A stretch of 64,000 nucleotides of DNA from positions 3,979,413 to 4,043,412 of the forward strand of contig OX439127.1 of NCBI GenBank assembly GCA_949318235.1, in the 5' to 3' direction. The DNA comes from Ecdyonurus torrentis. Lineage: Eukaryota > Arthropoda > Insecta > Ephemeroptera > Heptageniidae. Position numbers and translations under genes: made by a program. Below are positions 1 to 13,154 of the stretch, piece by piece. Position 1 is the first letter of the stretch, and each line of letters starts with the position of its first letter. The notes under the pieces were generated by a model. The model made no database searches. It was not told the DNA's origin and saw nothing but the letters and a program-made list of their open reading frames with translations.

Positions 1-3000
1 TTATTTTGCACACCTACCAAGATTTAGGGGGTTAAACGATACTTGTTGCAATACAAGTATCGGTTCAGTAATAAAAAATAACTCAGAGTTTTACATTAGA
101 CTGACTGAGGTAACTCGTAACTTTAGTGTGCAATCATTATATATCTGAAAGAGGGAGGAATTCTCTATTTCTAAAATAAATTTCTCCTACTTGTTTTAAT
201 TTCATCCAAAATATTTGTTTCAATGTTGCCAATATCTGAAAATCTCTACATCGATGAATCCACGTCGATTTAGTTACTATCTAGATTTCCGACAAAATGA
301 CTTGCCGAGCAGCGCTGTAACTCGACTATCAGCTAAAAGCTTAACATTGCAGATGATCGGCGGTGAAAAGTGTAGATAGTTGTTTCGTCGGAATTCTAGA
401 AAGCTTAGATGCTCGCTTTTGACGCGGAGACATTGATATTAGTTATATATCCAATTAATGAGTTAATAATCGAAATTTTTGAATGAAAATTTTTGAGTTA
501 TTATTTTAATTTGGGTTGCTTTAGTTTACAATGAAAATTAGACCCCTTTTCATGCCTTAGACATCCTTTAAGTAATAATAAATAATATACTTAATTTATT
601 CAGTTCAAATATATAATAATAGCTTTAACAGTTGTTTATTAACTAGCAACTTGTTATATAGATATTATTTAATCTTATGCAGTGAAATAGTTAGAAGTAG
701 AAAATTGGTTTTAAAAAATATTTGAATATTAAATATCTATTCAAAACAATATTTATTATTTGCTATTTTTTATCATACAAAATGAATAATTTAAATATTT
801 ATAAATATTTAATTGATATTTATTACATATTTAAATAATATAAAGACGTGTGTTAAGACAGAACATTTCAAGAGCAACCATTTTTAATACACTATATAAA
901 TGGTTACGTGAAAGTATAATAAAAATTATATATTAAATACTTAACAATATAAGAAGATTCAAATAGAAAATATAAATTTATCAATTTATTAATATTATAT
1001 TTCAATTTGTTTATAGAACCTAAATAGATCACTAAAACATGAACATATTTTTTAAATACGAACATAAATGAATCAATCAATTAATAAGTTAAATGAAATT
1101 GTAATTCAATAAATGTAAATTCAATTCGTTTTATAAGAAAATTGTGAATGAGACATATATTAACATTTGAATATTTTTTTATAAATATGTTCTATAAGTA
1201 TTAAAAGTAATTATATATTTTATAAATATTTTTTAAAGACGTAACATATATTACAGAACCTTATTTAAATTTTTATATGAAAATATATTTAAAAAAATTC
1301 AAAAATCACACATTAATTAACATAAATTACAACAGTTTAAAATAACAGTAATGTAGCCTTAAAATGATTTTCCTTTATAAGAATCAACATTTTTGGTTAA
1401 ACTAAGCAAATTTTAAAACTCAGTAAAAAATGTTAAGATTTTAAGAAAATTTAAAAGTTGAGTTGCATTATATTAAGTGTACACGAATTTAAAGCTGCTT
1501 TTATTATTTATATTTAAAGATATTCTTTGCATGTTTTAAGTATTGAGTTAATAATAACATTTGACTTGTCTTTTTATTTTCTATAAACATAAATAAAAAA
1601 TACAAAGAGAATCAAGAACTGTATAAAATCAACAAATCCTCGTTCATAAGAATTCAATAAACAAGATTAAAACTCTACAAGACGTTATTATAGTGGAAAA
1701 TATATCTGCATATTCTTCAATTCAAAATTTAACTGATAGACAATACAATTAACGTTGGTTAATATAAATTAGTAAACAGTGTACTTAATGTTACTTTTTT
1801 AGAAACACTGATTTACATTTCCGTAATTAGAAATAAATTTATTTATTAAAAAAACAATTAAATATTTTACGATGGAGTAAATTCAAGATTATGAATTTAA
1901 ATCTTTTTAAAACAATAAGATTATATGAATAATATTATAACGTTAACATATCATTGCACGTATATTTTAACTTCATGTTTTTTAAAATATACTAGAAATG
2001 GTAAAAGTATGTAGAATTAACTAAACTTGTAAAATACAGAATTAAATTTTTTTCATATTAAGAAAAAATACACAAAGTTTAAAACTAAAGCTCGTTATTA
2101 AATCGTTAGATATATTTCTACATCTTAAAACAAAAAAGAACAGATATAATATTTCGGCCAAAAAATGCTTTGGCATTCAAAAAATAAAGTTCTCAAACCA
2201 TAAAAACAAAGTAACTTCATTAACAAAAATAAATATCTAGATATACGTTGAATGAACATAAAAATAATACAAACACATCAGTGGCATTATTATTATATTT
2301 AATATTTAATCAAAAGTATTTTGATTTAGAATATTTTAGTGTAAAAAAACGTTAATAAAATAACGATTCCTAGTTTAATATTCTTACATTACAATAAATA
2401 CTGCCTAATGGCAATGCTGTACTTATATTTTGCAAACTTTTTGTTTAGAAATAATATTACAGTAAAAACAATTTATAATATTTTTAAAAATTGTTTTTTT
2501 TTGTTTAAAATATTAAAAGAGTTTAAATGTCATTAGCACATATGTTTTTATTTTGCTAAGAATCATTTAAAATCGAATTAGATCAATTTATAACTAGTAA
2601 CACATAGAAGTTTCATACATTCGACTAACTAAAATTTGTTCTTTGTAGTTCAAAACTAGACAAAAAAAGCAAATGATGCTTAATACATATCCAGTACAAT
2701 ATATGGCATAAGAAGAGTACCTTGACTCTATATGGAGACGTTAAAAAAGTAGTTTTAATACAAAACTAGAAGAATTTAGACCGATTTTCAATTACTTGAA
2801 AAAAATATAACTTCTTATTTTTATATTTTTATAAACTAAGTTTTCCTTAAAACTATTTACTTAAAACAAATTTTTTTTAATAAAGTTTTAAGAGAATAGA
2901 AAACAGCAATAATCAACTACTTAGTACTAATTTATTTGATAACTGCCTAAAATAAAACGCAATTACTGCAGAATAATTGTGCAAAAACATTATTTTAATA

Positions 3001-3400
3001 AAAAAAAATTGCATATATTATTGATTTTTAACGAATAAAATAGTTTTCATATATATAATAATTAATACAGATTTACTGCAACACTTAAAGGATGTCTGGT
3101 GTAACAATGCAATTTTTGAATATTAATTGATTACTGTAACATAATTAGACGTATAACAGTAAAAAAATTTAAAAATGCCATTACTTAGATATTTTACTAA
3201 CTAATAAACTACATTCACGTATAGTAGAGCCTACTTTACGAAGAAAGTGCTCAAAGGCAACAGCGCTCCCTATATTCTATGAGAGATTTGGTGACTTCAT
3301 CTGATTGGCCTGATATTCCGCCCGCACCTGAGAAATGACGACTGAGAAAGGGTTGAAAAAATAACAATGCAAGTACTGCTAGTATTCGCATTGTTATTTT
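1..3400. repeat. Tandem unit 1, 3.4-kb AT-rich repeat
   Basis: First full copy of a long AT-rich unit. Its opening, ttattttgcacacctaccaa, returns at 3401 and at 4697, so the copies are head to tail. The first 320 bases and the stretch from about 2437 to 3400 recur in the second copy, and the first 1,060 bases recur in the third. No open frame of 60 codons or more lies inside. An imperfect inverted repeat (about 250-303 against 383-425) is present. It could be a satellite-like repeat or a multimer of a mobile element; I do not recognise the family. Confidence 0.85.
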
Positions 3401-3402
3401 TT
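3356..3402. repeat. Hairpin at unit 1/2 junction
   Basis: A perfect 15-bp inverted repeat, aaaaaataacaatgc against gcattgttatttttt, with a 17-base spacer that is itself nearly palindromic. It sits exactly where one unit ends and the next begins. Confidence 0.85.
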
Positions 3403-4696
3403 ATTTTGCACACCTACCAAGATTTAGAGGGGTTAAACTATACTTGTTGCAATGCAAGTATCTGTTCAGTAATAAAAAATAACGCAGACTTTTACATAGA
3501 ATGACTGAGGTAACTCGTAACTTTAGTGTGCAATCATTATATATCTGAAAGAGGGAGAAATTCTCTATTTCTAAAGTAAATTTCTCCTACTTGTTATAAT
3601 ATCGTCCAAAATATTTGTTTCAATGTTGCTAATATCTGAAAATCACTATAACGATGCCTTCGCGTTAAAAGCGATCATCTATACTATCTAGATTTCCGAC
3701 AAAACGACTTGCCAAGCAGCGCTGTAACCTTTTGTTTAGAAATAATATTACAAAATGCTACTGTAAAAACAATTTATAATATTTTTATAAATTTTTTTTT
3801 TTTGTTCAAAATATTAAAAGAGTTTAAATGTCATTGGCACATATGTTTTTATTTTGCCAAGAATCATTTAAAATCTAATTAGATCAATTTATAACTAGTA
3901 ACATATAGAAGTTTTATACATTCGACTAACTAAAATTTGTTCTATGTAGTTCAAAACTAGACAAAAAAAGCAAATGATGCTTAATACATGTCCATTACAA
4001 TATATGGCATAGGAAGAGTACCTTGACTCTATATGGAGACGTTCAAAAAGTAGTTAATACAAAACCAGAAGAATTTAGACCGATTTTCAATTACTTGAAA
4101 AAAATATAACTTCTAATTTTAATATTTTTATAAACTAAGTTTTCCTTAAAACTATTTACTTAAAAAAATATTTTTTTAATTTAAGTTTTAAGAGAATAGA
4201 AAACAGCAATAATCAACTACTTAGTACTAATTTATTTGATAACTGCCTAAAATAAAACGCAATTACTGCAGAATAGTTGTGCAAAAACGTTATTTTAATA
4301 AAAAAAAAATTGCATGTATTATTTATTTTTAACGAATAAAATAGCTTTCATATATATAATAATTAATACAGATTTACTGCAACACTTAAAGGATGTCTGG
4401 CGTAACAATGCAATTTTTGCATAATAATTGAATACTGTGACATAATTAGACGTATAACACACACGTAAAAATACCATTACTTAGATATTTTATTAAGTAA
4501 TAAAATACATTCACGTAAAGTAGAGCCAACTTCACGAAGAAAGTGCTCAACGGCAGCAGCGCTCCCTATGTTCTATGATAAATTTGGTGACTTCATCTGA
4601 TTGGCCTGATATTCCGCCCGCACCTGAGAAATGACGACTGAGAAAGGGTTGAAAAAATAACAATGCAAGTACTGCTAGTATTCGCATTGTTATTTT
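3401..4696. repeat. Tandem unit 2, internally deleted copy
   Basis: Second head-to-tail copy, 1,296 bases long. It follows unit 1 to the motif agcagcgctgtaac near 3728 and then jumps to sequence matching about position 2437 of unit 1, a net loss of about 2.1 kb. The breakpoint shares only about three bases (aac), which suggests end joining. The rest matches 2440-3400 with scattered substitutions and small indels. Confidence 0.85.
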
Positions 4697-4698
4697 TT
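4652..4698. repeat. Hairpin at unit 2/3 junction
   Basis: Same 15-bp stem and same spacer as at 3356-3402, again exactly at a unit boundary. Confidence 0.85.
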
Positions 4699-5800
4699 AT
4701 TTTGCACACCTACCAAGATTTAGAGGGGTTAAACTATTCTTGTTGCAATACAAGTAACCGTTCAGTTATAAAAAATAACGCAGAGTTTTACATTGAATGA
4801 CTGAGGTAACTCGTAACTTTAGTGTGCAATCATTATATATCTGAAAGAGGGAGAAATTCTCTATTTCTAAAATAAATTTCTCCTACCTTTTATAATTTCG
4901 TCCAAAATATTTGTTTTAATGTTGCCAATATCTGAAAATCTCTATATCGATGCCTCCGCGTTAAAAGCGTTCATCTATACTTTCTAGATTTCCGTCAAAA
5001 CGACTTGCCGAGCAGCGCTGTAACTCGACTATCGGCTATAAGCTTAACATTGCAGATGATCGGCGGTTAAAAGTGTAGATAATCGTTTTGTCGGAATTCT
5101 GTAAAGCGTAGATGCTCGCTTTTGACGCAGGGACATTGATATTAGTTATATATTCAATAAATGAGTAAATAATCAAAAAATTTTAATGAAACTTTTTGAG
5201 TTATTATTTTAATTTGGATTGCTTTAGTTTACAATGAAAAGTAGACCTCTTTTCATTCCTTAGACATCCTTTAAGTAATAATAAATATTATACTTAATTT
5301 ATTCAGTTCAAATATGTAATAATAGCTTTAACAGTTGTTTATTAACAAGCAATGTGTTGTATAGATATAATTTAATCTAATGCAGTGAAATAGTTACAAG
5401 TAGAAAATTGGATTTAAAAAATATTTAATTATTAAATATCTATTTAAAAAAGTATTAAATATTTGCTATTTTTTAACATACAAAATGAATAATTTAAATA
5501 TTTATATATATTTAATTGATATTTATTACATATTGAAATAATATAAAGACGTGTGTTAAGACAGAACATTTCAAGAGCAACCATTTTTATTACAATGTAT
5601 AAATGGTTGCGTGAAATTATAATAAAATTAGATATTAAATACCTAATAATATAAGAAGATACAAAGAAAAATAAAATTTTATCACTATTATTATTTTTAA
5701 ATAATTTGTTTATAGAACCTAGAACGATAATTAAATCATGGAAATATTTTTTTTAAATACGAACATAAATAAATCAATCAATTAATTATTTAAACAAAAT
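4697..5800. repeat. Tandem unit 3, truncated copy
   Basis: Third copy of the unit. It retains the part deleted from unit 2 and matches unit 1 from position 1 to about 1060. Similarity fades around the aatcaatcaattaat stretch near 5775-5800, after which unrelated AT-rich sequence begins. Confidence 0.8.
4958..5128. repeat. Inverted repeat inside unit 3
   Basis: Arms of about 46 bases (4958-5003 and 5083-5128) share gcg(t)aaaagcg, catctac, ttccg and caaaacga in inverted order around an 80-base centre. A worn version sits at about 250-425 in unit 1. The deletion in unit 2 removes the right arm. It may be a small foldback element carried by the unit. Confidence 0.6.
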
Positions 5801-6386
5801 TATTTTTATAAAAATTCCAACATTTCTAAGTATCAACGTTTATTTGACCGAAATCATTAATTTTAATTTATTTTAGAAGTACAAAATAGCAGATGCTATT
5901 TTATATCTTCACAGCACACTAGTAGACGCTTGTGAAAACAGGTGAACTGTGACGTCAGAAACTTTCATCTGTAATTTTGTAAATATTAAATTAATTATAA
6001 ATAAATGAATCTTGTCAAATAAAAGTTGCTATTTAGTTGTGTTAGGATGTAAAAAATGTTTTTTGTTCAATATATTCTATGCTTTTAATATCAAGACAGA
6101 AACTAAAATATTATCTTCTTTGTGTATTGTATAATACATGAATTTTCTTAGAAGATGTTTTTTGTAAGATATTACAAACTTCACAATCATAAAATAACAA
6201 TAACTTTCTTTCCAGATATTTTCTATACATTCATCGTGTAACCCCGGGTATTAACTTTTAATACGCATGATTTCATGTATTTTCTAAAGTTTTAAAATAC
6301 CGTGATACAAAGCGCAGCATGCAAATTTCCATAATTTTATGCTGCGTAAGTTAAAAAAGTAATGTGGTGAGATGCGCTCTCAGGAC
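5801..6386. other. Unannotated AT-rich spacer
   Basis: No open frame or repeat recognised. One GTGACGTCAG motif near 5948 resembles a cAMP-response element, but there is no supporting context. Confidence 0.4.
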
Positions 6387-7439
6387 GGGCAGAGCAGATT
6401 AGGTGCCCAGGTACCAAAAAGCTTTCCTTCGGAAATCCCTAGGCAAGCCTTAACCTTTCCCCGGGCATTCCCAAAATCCTTTCCGAAATCATTGCCTAAT
6501 GTCCGCAGTTGGGAAAGGATTTCCGGAAAGCTTCAGGCATGCCTTGGGAATACTTTAAAATATTTCTTTTTGTCATTTGTGCTCCTTGCTCTTGTTATGA
6601 ATAGAAAATCAACTTCCCAACACATTTTTGTGTCCGGAAAGGGTTGGAAAAGCTTTTGAAATGGAAGCGCTAATTAGCATACGTAATTTACATGAAAAAA
6701 CTTATTTTTTGTGTTAGTTTATTGATTTCTATGTATGCATAACAGAAAAATTATGTAAAAAGGGTTTCAAAAATTACCACGGTGGGATTCGAACCCAGGA
6801 CCCTGAGATTAGAAGTACTCGCTTTAACCAATTCTGCCACCGAAGCTCTTAAGAAATATAACTGTTAAACATTAATTTATATTTTCATTTACAATTTATC
6901 TTAGATCGTTTACATCCATTTTAAGAAATAAGCAATAAATATATAAAAATAGGATATATTATATAATTAGCATTTATAATTAATAAATAAAGTAAAATTT
7001 TAATTAAATTAATAATTTTTACACAAATATTTTATCGGAAAGCATCGGGAACAATTCAGGAAGTGAGACAAGTTTGGGAAAGGGTTAGGAAAGTTTATGT
7101 AATTACAAAATATGTAATTTTTATGTAATATAACAAAACATTTTGATAAGAAACATGTAGTTGTGTTGATATATCTTAATTATATTTGTACAAAAAAAAA
7201 AAATTTTAACCCGGAAAGAGCCAGGAAAACTTTTGGGAATCTATCTAGGGAAAACTTTGGGCAAGGTTTAGGAAACGAACCTAACTTTGAATATTTTTAA
7301 TTTTTGTGCCAAATAAAATTTTGGGCAATGTCAAGGAAAGGTTTCGGCATTTCCCAATCTTTGCCCAAACATTGCCAAGTTCCCACGAAAAACTTTCTGG
7401 TACCTGGGTGGTCATGCTATACGCACCTGAGCTGTGCCC
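6387..7439. mobile_element. TIR element with GGAAAG-type subterminal motifs
   Basis: The ends are inverted: gggcagagcagattaggtgc on the left, and on the right the reverse complement reads gggcacagctcaggtgcg. An inner inverted block cccaggtaccaaaaagctt lies near 6408 and is mirrored near 7400-7413. Both halves carry many variants of gggaaaggnttnggaaag, pointing inward from both ends. A tRNA-like sequence lies near the middle. No clear target duplication flanks the ends, so the superfamily is unassigned. The 95-codon frame at 6372-6659 lies across the left subterminal motifs and is not a credible gene. Confidence 0.6.
6776..6846 (-). pseudogene. tRNA-like sequence, possibly tRNA-Arg(UCU)-derived
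   Basis: On the minus strand there is an A-box-like tggcagaattggtta and a good B box gggttcgaatccc. The T arm has a 7-base loop and four of five stem pairs. The acceptor stem pairs at about five or six of seven positions counting wobbles. The anticodon loop reads cttctaa, giving UCU, but the anticodon stem pairs poorly. I read it as a tRNA-derived remnant inside a TIR element; a functional tRNA is less likely. Confidence 0.5.
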
Positions 7440-7580
7440 ATGTATCAATCACTAATAAATCTTTGAAAGGTTAATTTTATTCACATCTTTTATTGCTCTA
7501 ATCAAGCAAGCAAATTCCCTTCCCTTGCAAGTATAATTTCCTATCAGTGTATAGTGCGTATATTATTACGCATATTTTAC

Positions 7581-7695
7581 TCGCGGCGAGAGGCAAGCGG
7601 CGAGACACGAGGCGGCGGTGCTGGGGCTAGCTGACGGTGAGAGCGGAGAGAGAGAGTGCGAGCGACCGACTACGTGACTACGCGCGGCTACAATC
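7581..7695. other. GC-rich island in AT-rich sequence
   Basis: A sharply GC-rich block (tcgcggcgag, gaggcggcggtgctggggct, cgcgcggcta) with several CpG dinucleotides, flanked by very AT-rich DNA. No open frame of useful length crosses it. It could be a CpG-type promoter fragment or the tip of an unrecognised element; the sequence does not decide. Confidence 0.35.
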
Positions 7696-8956
7696 GTTTT
7701 AAATAAAATACGTAAATACTTTATATTAATTACGTCAATAAGTTGATACCTAGTTTAATAGCAATTACCAAAGTTTATTACATTGGCAGTTCTCTTGTTC
7801 ATTAATAACTGTTAGAACATATCATTTTTGTTGCGAACAATTTATTTGTAACATTTTTTTGTTTACGCGAAGCAAAATATCGAGTTGAAATATAACGAGA
7901 TGGTCGTTATTCTTGGCTTTTCAAAAAACGAGTTACACTTATTGTTCAAAACAACATAGATATCTGAGTATAACAATATTATTATAATAAACATACTATA
8001 TTGCGATCGAGAAGTATCAGAGAAATATTTTTAAAAAATAAATGTTAAATGTAAGTGATTTAAAAATTTACATTTAAAAACATTTGGAACGTGCAGATTA
8101 ATATATGTAATTAAAATAAAACATAATAATTATTAATATATTACATTACCATTGAGAAGTACTTTAGAAATATTAATTGTATTGATATTTTGTGTAAAGT
8201 ATTCTTCACTACAAATTGACAATTAGAATAAAACTTAAATTCTCTGAGGAAAAAGTCATGCTGAAAATTAAACATAATAAAATAAATAATTTTATATAGA
8301 TAATTTTTTATAACATATAGCATATCACAAACAAAATTATTATTATTATTGTTCGAGCAGGCAACTGATGAATTAGTAGAAACTTTAAAAGTCAGCTGAT
8401 GCAAGCCTCTGAAGGTTAAAGAATATCATCCCCCCTCCCCAATCCCCCGACTACCAAAAAATATTTTAAGGTTGTGAAAACTAAAATTTCATATGTGCAG
8501 GAAATATACCAAATAATCATTTTTACTGGAATAAATATAGTATAAAACTTTTTTTTTTATATACACACCAATGAAGGTGAAGTTAACGTAAGGCTTCGAC
8601 TGTGCATTTCATGCGTCTTTTCAGAATTTACCCGATTGCCGAGATCCATTTCCGGAAAAATTTTAACTTTTCAAAAAAAAATACACATGATAACAGTTTC
8701 CCGCCATCAAAACGTGAAAACTACCAAAAATAAAGATTTTAAATCTTGCAGATGACCCACGAAATACGCAGTCGATACCTAATATTAAAGTTGTACTGTT
8801 ACTTACTTGAATGATAGCAATGCGTAATGTGAAAACAAATAGTAAAAAAAATTGACTAAGATATTGAAACATGATTAGATTTGATAACTGAGTGACTTGC
8901 TCAACCTAAAAATTTCGTCACATTAAATATTTATATTGCCTTGCCGAACATCTCCC
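7696..8956. other. Unannotated AT-rich stretch
   Basis: Only short frames rich in Phe, Leu, Tyr and Asn, as expected by chance in AT-rich DNA. No repeats recognised apart from a short c-run near 8430. Confidence 0.5.
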
Positions 8957-9262
8957 TATAGAGTGTTTGCATTCATGTTAAAGTTAACGCCATGTTGGAG
9001 CACTCAATAACATGAGCCGCAATAGAAATAACACATTTTGACCGTTTAAAAATAATAAACAATATTTTTTAGAGCATTGATGTTGTTAATAGCTTGAATT
9101 AAAAAGGCGTAATAAGATAATAACAACAAAAAATTAACTGATTTTAGAAAGAAATTAGCTAAATATAAAGTTTGTCCTATGCTGAACAATGTAATTTACT
9201 ACTCCAATATGGCGTCGCCTTTAAGCGCATTAAATATGACGTCATGCCATACACTCTACATA
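8957..9262 (-). mobile_element. TAGGGT MITE copy, reverse
   Basis: Full-length member of a 305-320-bp family. On the plus strand it begins tatagagtgtttgcattcat and ends tacactctaca, near-inverted ends. The conserved interior includes gacgccatgttgg-like, agcattgatg, gtcctatgctgaacaatg and atgacgtcatg blocks. No coding capacity. Flanking TA fits Tc1/mariner-type target choice. Confidence 0.8.
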
Positions 9263-10925
9263 AAATAGGAAATAAGTATTTTTTGAAGCCATTTTTCATT
9301 GTAATTTTATTCAAGACATAAGAATATTTATAATTTTAGTTGCAGTTAGTTTTTTTAGACAAGAAATAAGTGAAAATTATATGCATTAGCCTTATTACTA
9401 AGTTAAATATAATTTATTATTTGACATATAAGAATATCGTAGAGATGCAAGTATATTTTCACATAAACAGATCACTGTGTGCTTGATATTTAGAACTTAC
9501 ATAGTTACAACTAGGTTTATTAAAACTATTATTGAGAGAATTTTGTATTTTTAATACATTAATTAGAGATAAATACGCCTATGTGCAAGTGTATTACTAA
9601 TTACCAAATAACGCAAATTTAATTAAAAATTATAATAATTTATTTAATTTAACATCAGACGAAATAGAAACATTGATTTAAAATATTGAGACGCATAGAT
9701 AAGAGAGAGATAAAATAATAACGTTTACAAATTCCTAGGTTTTGACACTTTGTAGAAAAATCATGCATTACGACAAAAAAATGTATGCTTTTTGTTATAA
9801 AAAAGTTCAGGAAGATTAAGACAGAAAACTGAAATCATAAATTGTAGACGGTAAGTTCCTAAAAATACTGTACTGTAGATTTTTGAAACCTATATAAATT
9901 CATTCTATGCTTAGCAATTAAAAAAATAAAACCACGTAAAAAAATTGGCTAAAACAATTTAGAGATACGTACAACCAGATGCACCAACTTTTTTTTATTT
10001 TTTATCTTTATATACTTCCTCAAATTAAACAACAAGAATTACAGGCGATCTATTTGATCTATATAATATTAAAGTTAGTACGTTTTAAAATTTATTTCTA
10101 TTTAACTTTTAATTTTACTACACTAGAAAAAAGTTTCTTTCCAGTTGTAATAAGCACATATTTTGCTTTGCCAAAGGTTTACTGAATATTATTTTGAATC
10201 ATTTGTTATTTATTGATATGTGACCTCCAAATATTTCCAATTTATGTTATATCAGTGATTAATATTAATTTTTTTTAAACTTTATAATACTGTTTCAAAA
10301 AAATGTTTACAAGTTTTAGTATTTAATATGAAGCATTGCAAACGATTCAAACAAATAATTCAAATTAATGAAAAATATAAACGTACATAATTAAAAATTC
10401 ACTTATCTTTCTTAGAGCCGCGTTGATATATGAAGTTCAGAGTTGTCAATTGCCAGGTTTGGTGGATTTCAGAAGTATATAGACCAAATGATGGAAGCAA
10501 AAGTTTTTCAAAACGTATACGTTGGGAATGTTTTTGTGGAAAATGAAGAAAGATAAACCGCAGGACTCAGGTAAAAGTGTTTTTAAGGTATGACTACGGT
10601 GCACAGAACTTCTTGAGTGGAAACTTGTAAATTTTATCAAAACAAAGAATATCTAAAACAGATAAAATAAAAAATATAAATTAATTTTTTTATATCACAA
10701 AAAAAAAAGTTTAAAACTAGCTTTTAACCCAAGATGGTATAGTAAAAATTATTTTATTTTATTTTAAATCAAAATTATTGCTCTAAGCTTTACAAACTCG
10801 ATTAGAATTAGATGTAGAAGTGAGTTAGTTTGTGTATTGCTTTCTTGGTGTTAAGACTGAAATCAATCAATCAATCATTACAAAATCAATAACCAAATTA
10901 ACAAATCAATCAATCATTCAGAGAA
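9263..10925. other. Unannotated AT-rich stretch
   Basis: No gene, RNA or repeat family recognised. The 68-codon and 64-codon frames here have compositions expected by chance. Confidence 0.5.
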
Positions 10926-11229
<304 letters not shown>

Positions 11230-12411
11230 AGACAATTACCTTGATCACTTGCTTGAGAAGATATAAAGTGTGAGGTTGAGATGAAGGTGACATATTGTGC
11301 AGTAGTTTACTCAAGTGCAGGCATCGAGTACAGTCCTTGTAGTTTGAGATACTGACTACACAGAGAAGCTCACAGACTCCGCTCTGCTTGTCATCTGCAA
11401 GTGACAAATATAACTTTAATAACCCGGTCATAATATTTACCATCGCGGAGCTAAAAATAAAACACCTATTTACAAAAAGATAAAATAAGAGTAATCATAT
11501 CACCAAAATTCAACAAATATTTATTCAATAAAATGCTCTTTGACACCTTTTTTTATTTCACTATATTGTATAAATGATTAGATTCATCTTACAATTACTA
11601 TAAAAATAAAATGTTCGTAAATTTCTATTTTTTTTTTATATCAAATGTTGTTGTTTTTTCTTTTTTTTTCAACTATTATTTTAATTTATTCAAATTTATC
11701 AACACTTAAAAAATTATTGCTAATTTTTTTAATTACATATAAAGCTAAAGATAGTAAGTTGTTTACACAAATATTAACTTACTTATGTGTAAACAGATGA
11801 AGTCTGCAGATATTGATTGACTTTTGCAATAACTACTTTTGCAACAACTCGTTTTGAAAATCTGCATAAAACTGCCACCAAATATTTTTACTCAGAAAGT
11901 TAAAGTTTTACCACAATTAATAAAAGTTTCAATTTCAGTAGAAATTGTAATTAATGTTAAAACGACACAAAAAAATGTTAAATAGTTGTAATTCAAAGTT
12001 AAAGTTACACCACAATTGTTAAAAAGTTTACATTTTGGTTAAAAATGTAATAAGTTTTATTTAAACACGTAATATAATCGAATATTGTAGATTAAGTTCA
12101 AAATTTCACCCATAAAAAAGTACACATTTCAGAAGTGAGTGTATGTAAAAATTACTAAAATAGTAAAAGAAAACACTGGAGATGTGAAATGTAGTAGATC
12201 TGGAGTTGAAGTGACGTAGAGAAGAGAGAGAGTGACTGCACATGCGCAGCTACTACTGCACAGCTGCGCAGTCTCACTAGGGTGACATTGGTACCCATTT
12301 ATTGGTCCTAACCTCTGTAGTAACTGTAAGCTCGTATACTTTAGCCTAACTACCGAAGAATTGTCAAACCAAACTTTTTTTACAGACAATATTTTTATAA
12401 GTGAAAAATTG
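11230..12411. other. Unannotated stretch with short GC-richer patch
   Basis: Mostly AT-rich with no gene. Around 12225-12300 a GC-richer patch contains related inverted pieces (tgcgcagct and agctgcgca), a small imperfect palindrome. Confidence 0.4.
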
Positions 12412-12719
12412 TATAGGGTGTATGCGGATGATGTCATATTTATTGCGCTTGCAGTCCATACTAGAGTAGTGCATAACATTGCTCAGCATACGACAAACAT
12501 CATTTAATCCAATGTTCTTTAGGAAATCGATTAATTTTTTGTTATGTGTTATTTTTCTCACATACTTGAGATACTAATTCAACAAATTTTCAGCATCAAT
12601 TCTATCAAAAATATTGCATAGTGTTTTTAAATTGGCAAAATGATTTTTTTCCTATGCCACCCATGTTATTGAGTTATCCAACATGGCGTCAACTTTAACA
12701 TGAATGCATAGACCCTATA
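12412..12719 (+). mobile_element. TAGGGT MITE copy, forward
   Basis: One of the best-preserved copies. It starts tatagggtgtatgcggatga and ends gcatagaccctata, giving 14-bp inverted ends. Interior blocks: tgcgctt, catactagagtag, ttgctcagcata, acttgagatactaattcaac, cagcatcaat, ccatgttattgag, aacatggcgtc. It is 308 bases with no open frame. Confidence 0.9.
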
Positions 12720-12854
12720 ATTAAATTTTTTTTAATTTTTCTATATAAAAAAAAAGAAAAACATAATTAACGCTGCCTTGAACAATTGCTAAATTGTGGA
12801 GAGTATAAAAAAATAAAGATTTCAAATTTGCTTTATTTTCAATCTCCTTACAAT

Positions 12855-13154
12855 GAAATGCATGACATCATTTTTAATGCGCTTGGGGGCCATACTGGAG
12901 TATAGTAAGTAGCATTGGGGAGCATAGGATAAACGTCTGTTTTTGGCTATTTTCTTTGGGAAATCGGTAATTTTTTTGTTTTGCTTATTTTTCTCACATT
13001 CTTGTGAAACTAATTCAACCTATTAACAGCATCGATGCTCTCAAAAATATTGCTATTTTTTTTAAACTAGCAAAATAAGCAATTTTCCTATGCCACCTAT
13101 GTTATTGAGCTATCCAACTTTGCGTCGACTTCGCATTAATGTATAAACCCTATA
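12855..13154 (+). mobile_element. TAGGGT MITE copy, 5' end degraded
   Basis: Same interior block order as the copy at 12412. The left terminus has lost tatagggt and starts at about gcatgacatca; the right end reads gtataaaccctata. It lies 135 bases downstream of another copy in the same orientation. Confidence 0.75.

Noticed and set aside
1..5800. LTR retrotransposon (3.4-kb unit as LTRs)
   Set aside because: Copies are directly abutting with no internal coding region, primer-binding site or TG/CA ends.
6372..6659. 95-codon frame
   Set aside because: Crosses the subterminal motif array of a TIR element; residues reflect the repeated ggaaag words.
6776..6846. Functional tRNA gene
   Set aside because: Anticodon stem pairs poorly and it sits inside a TIR element.
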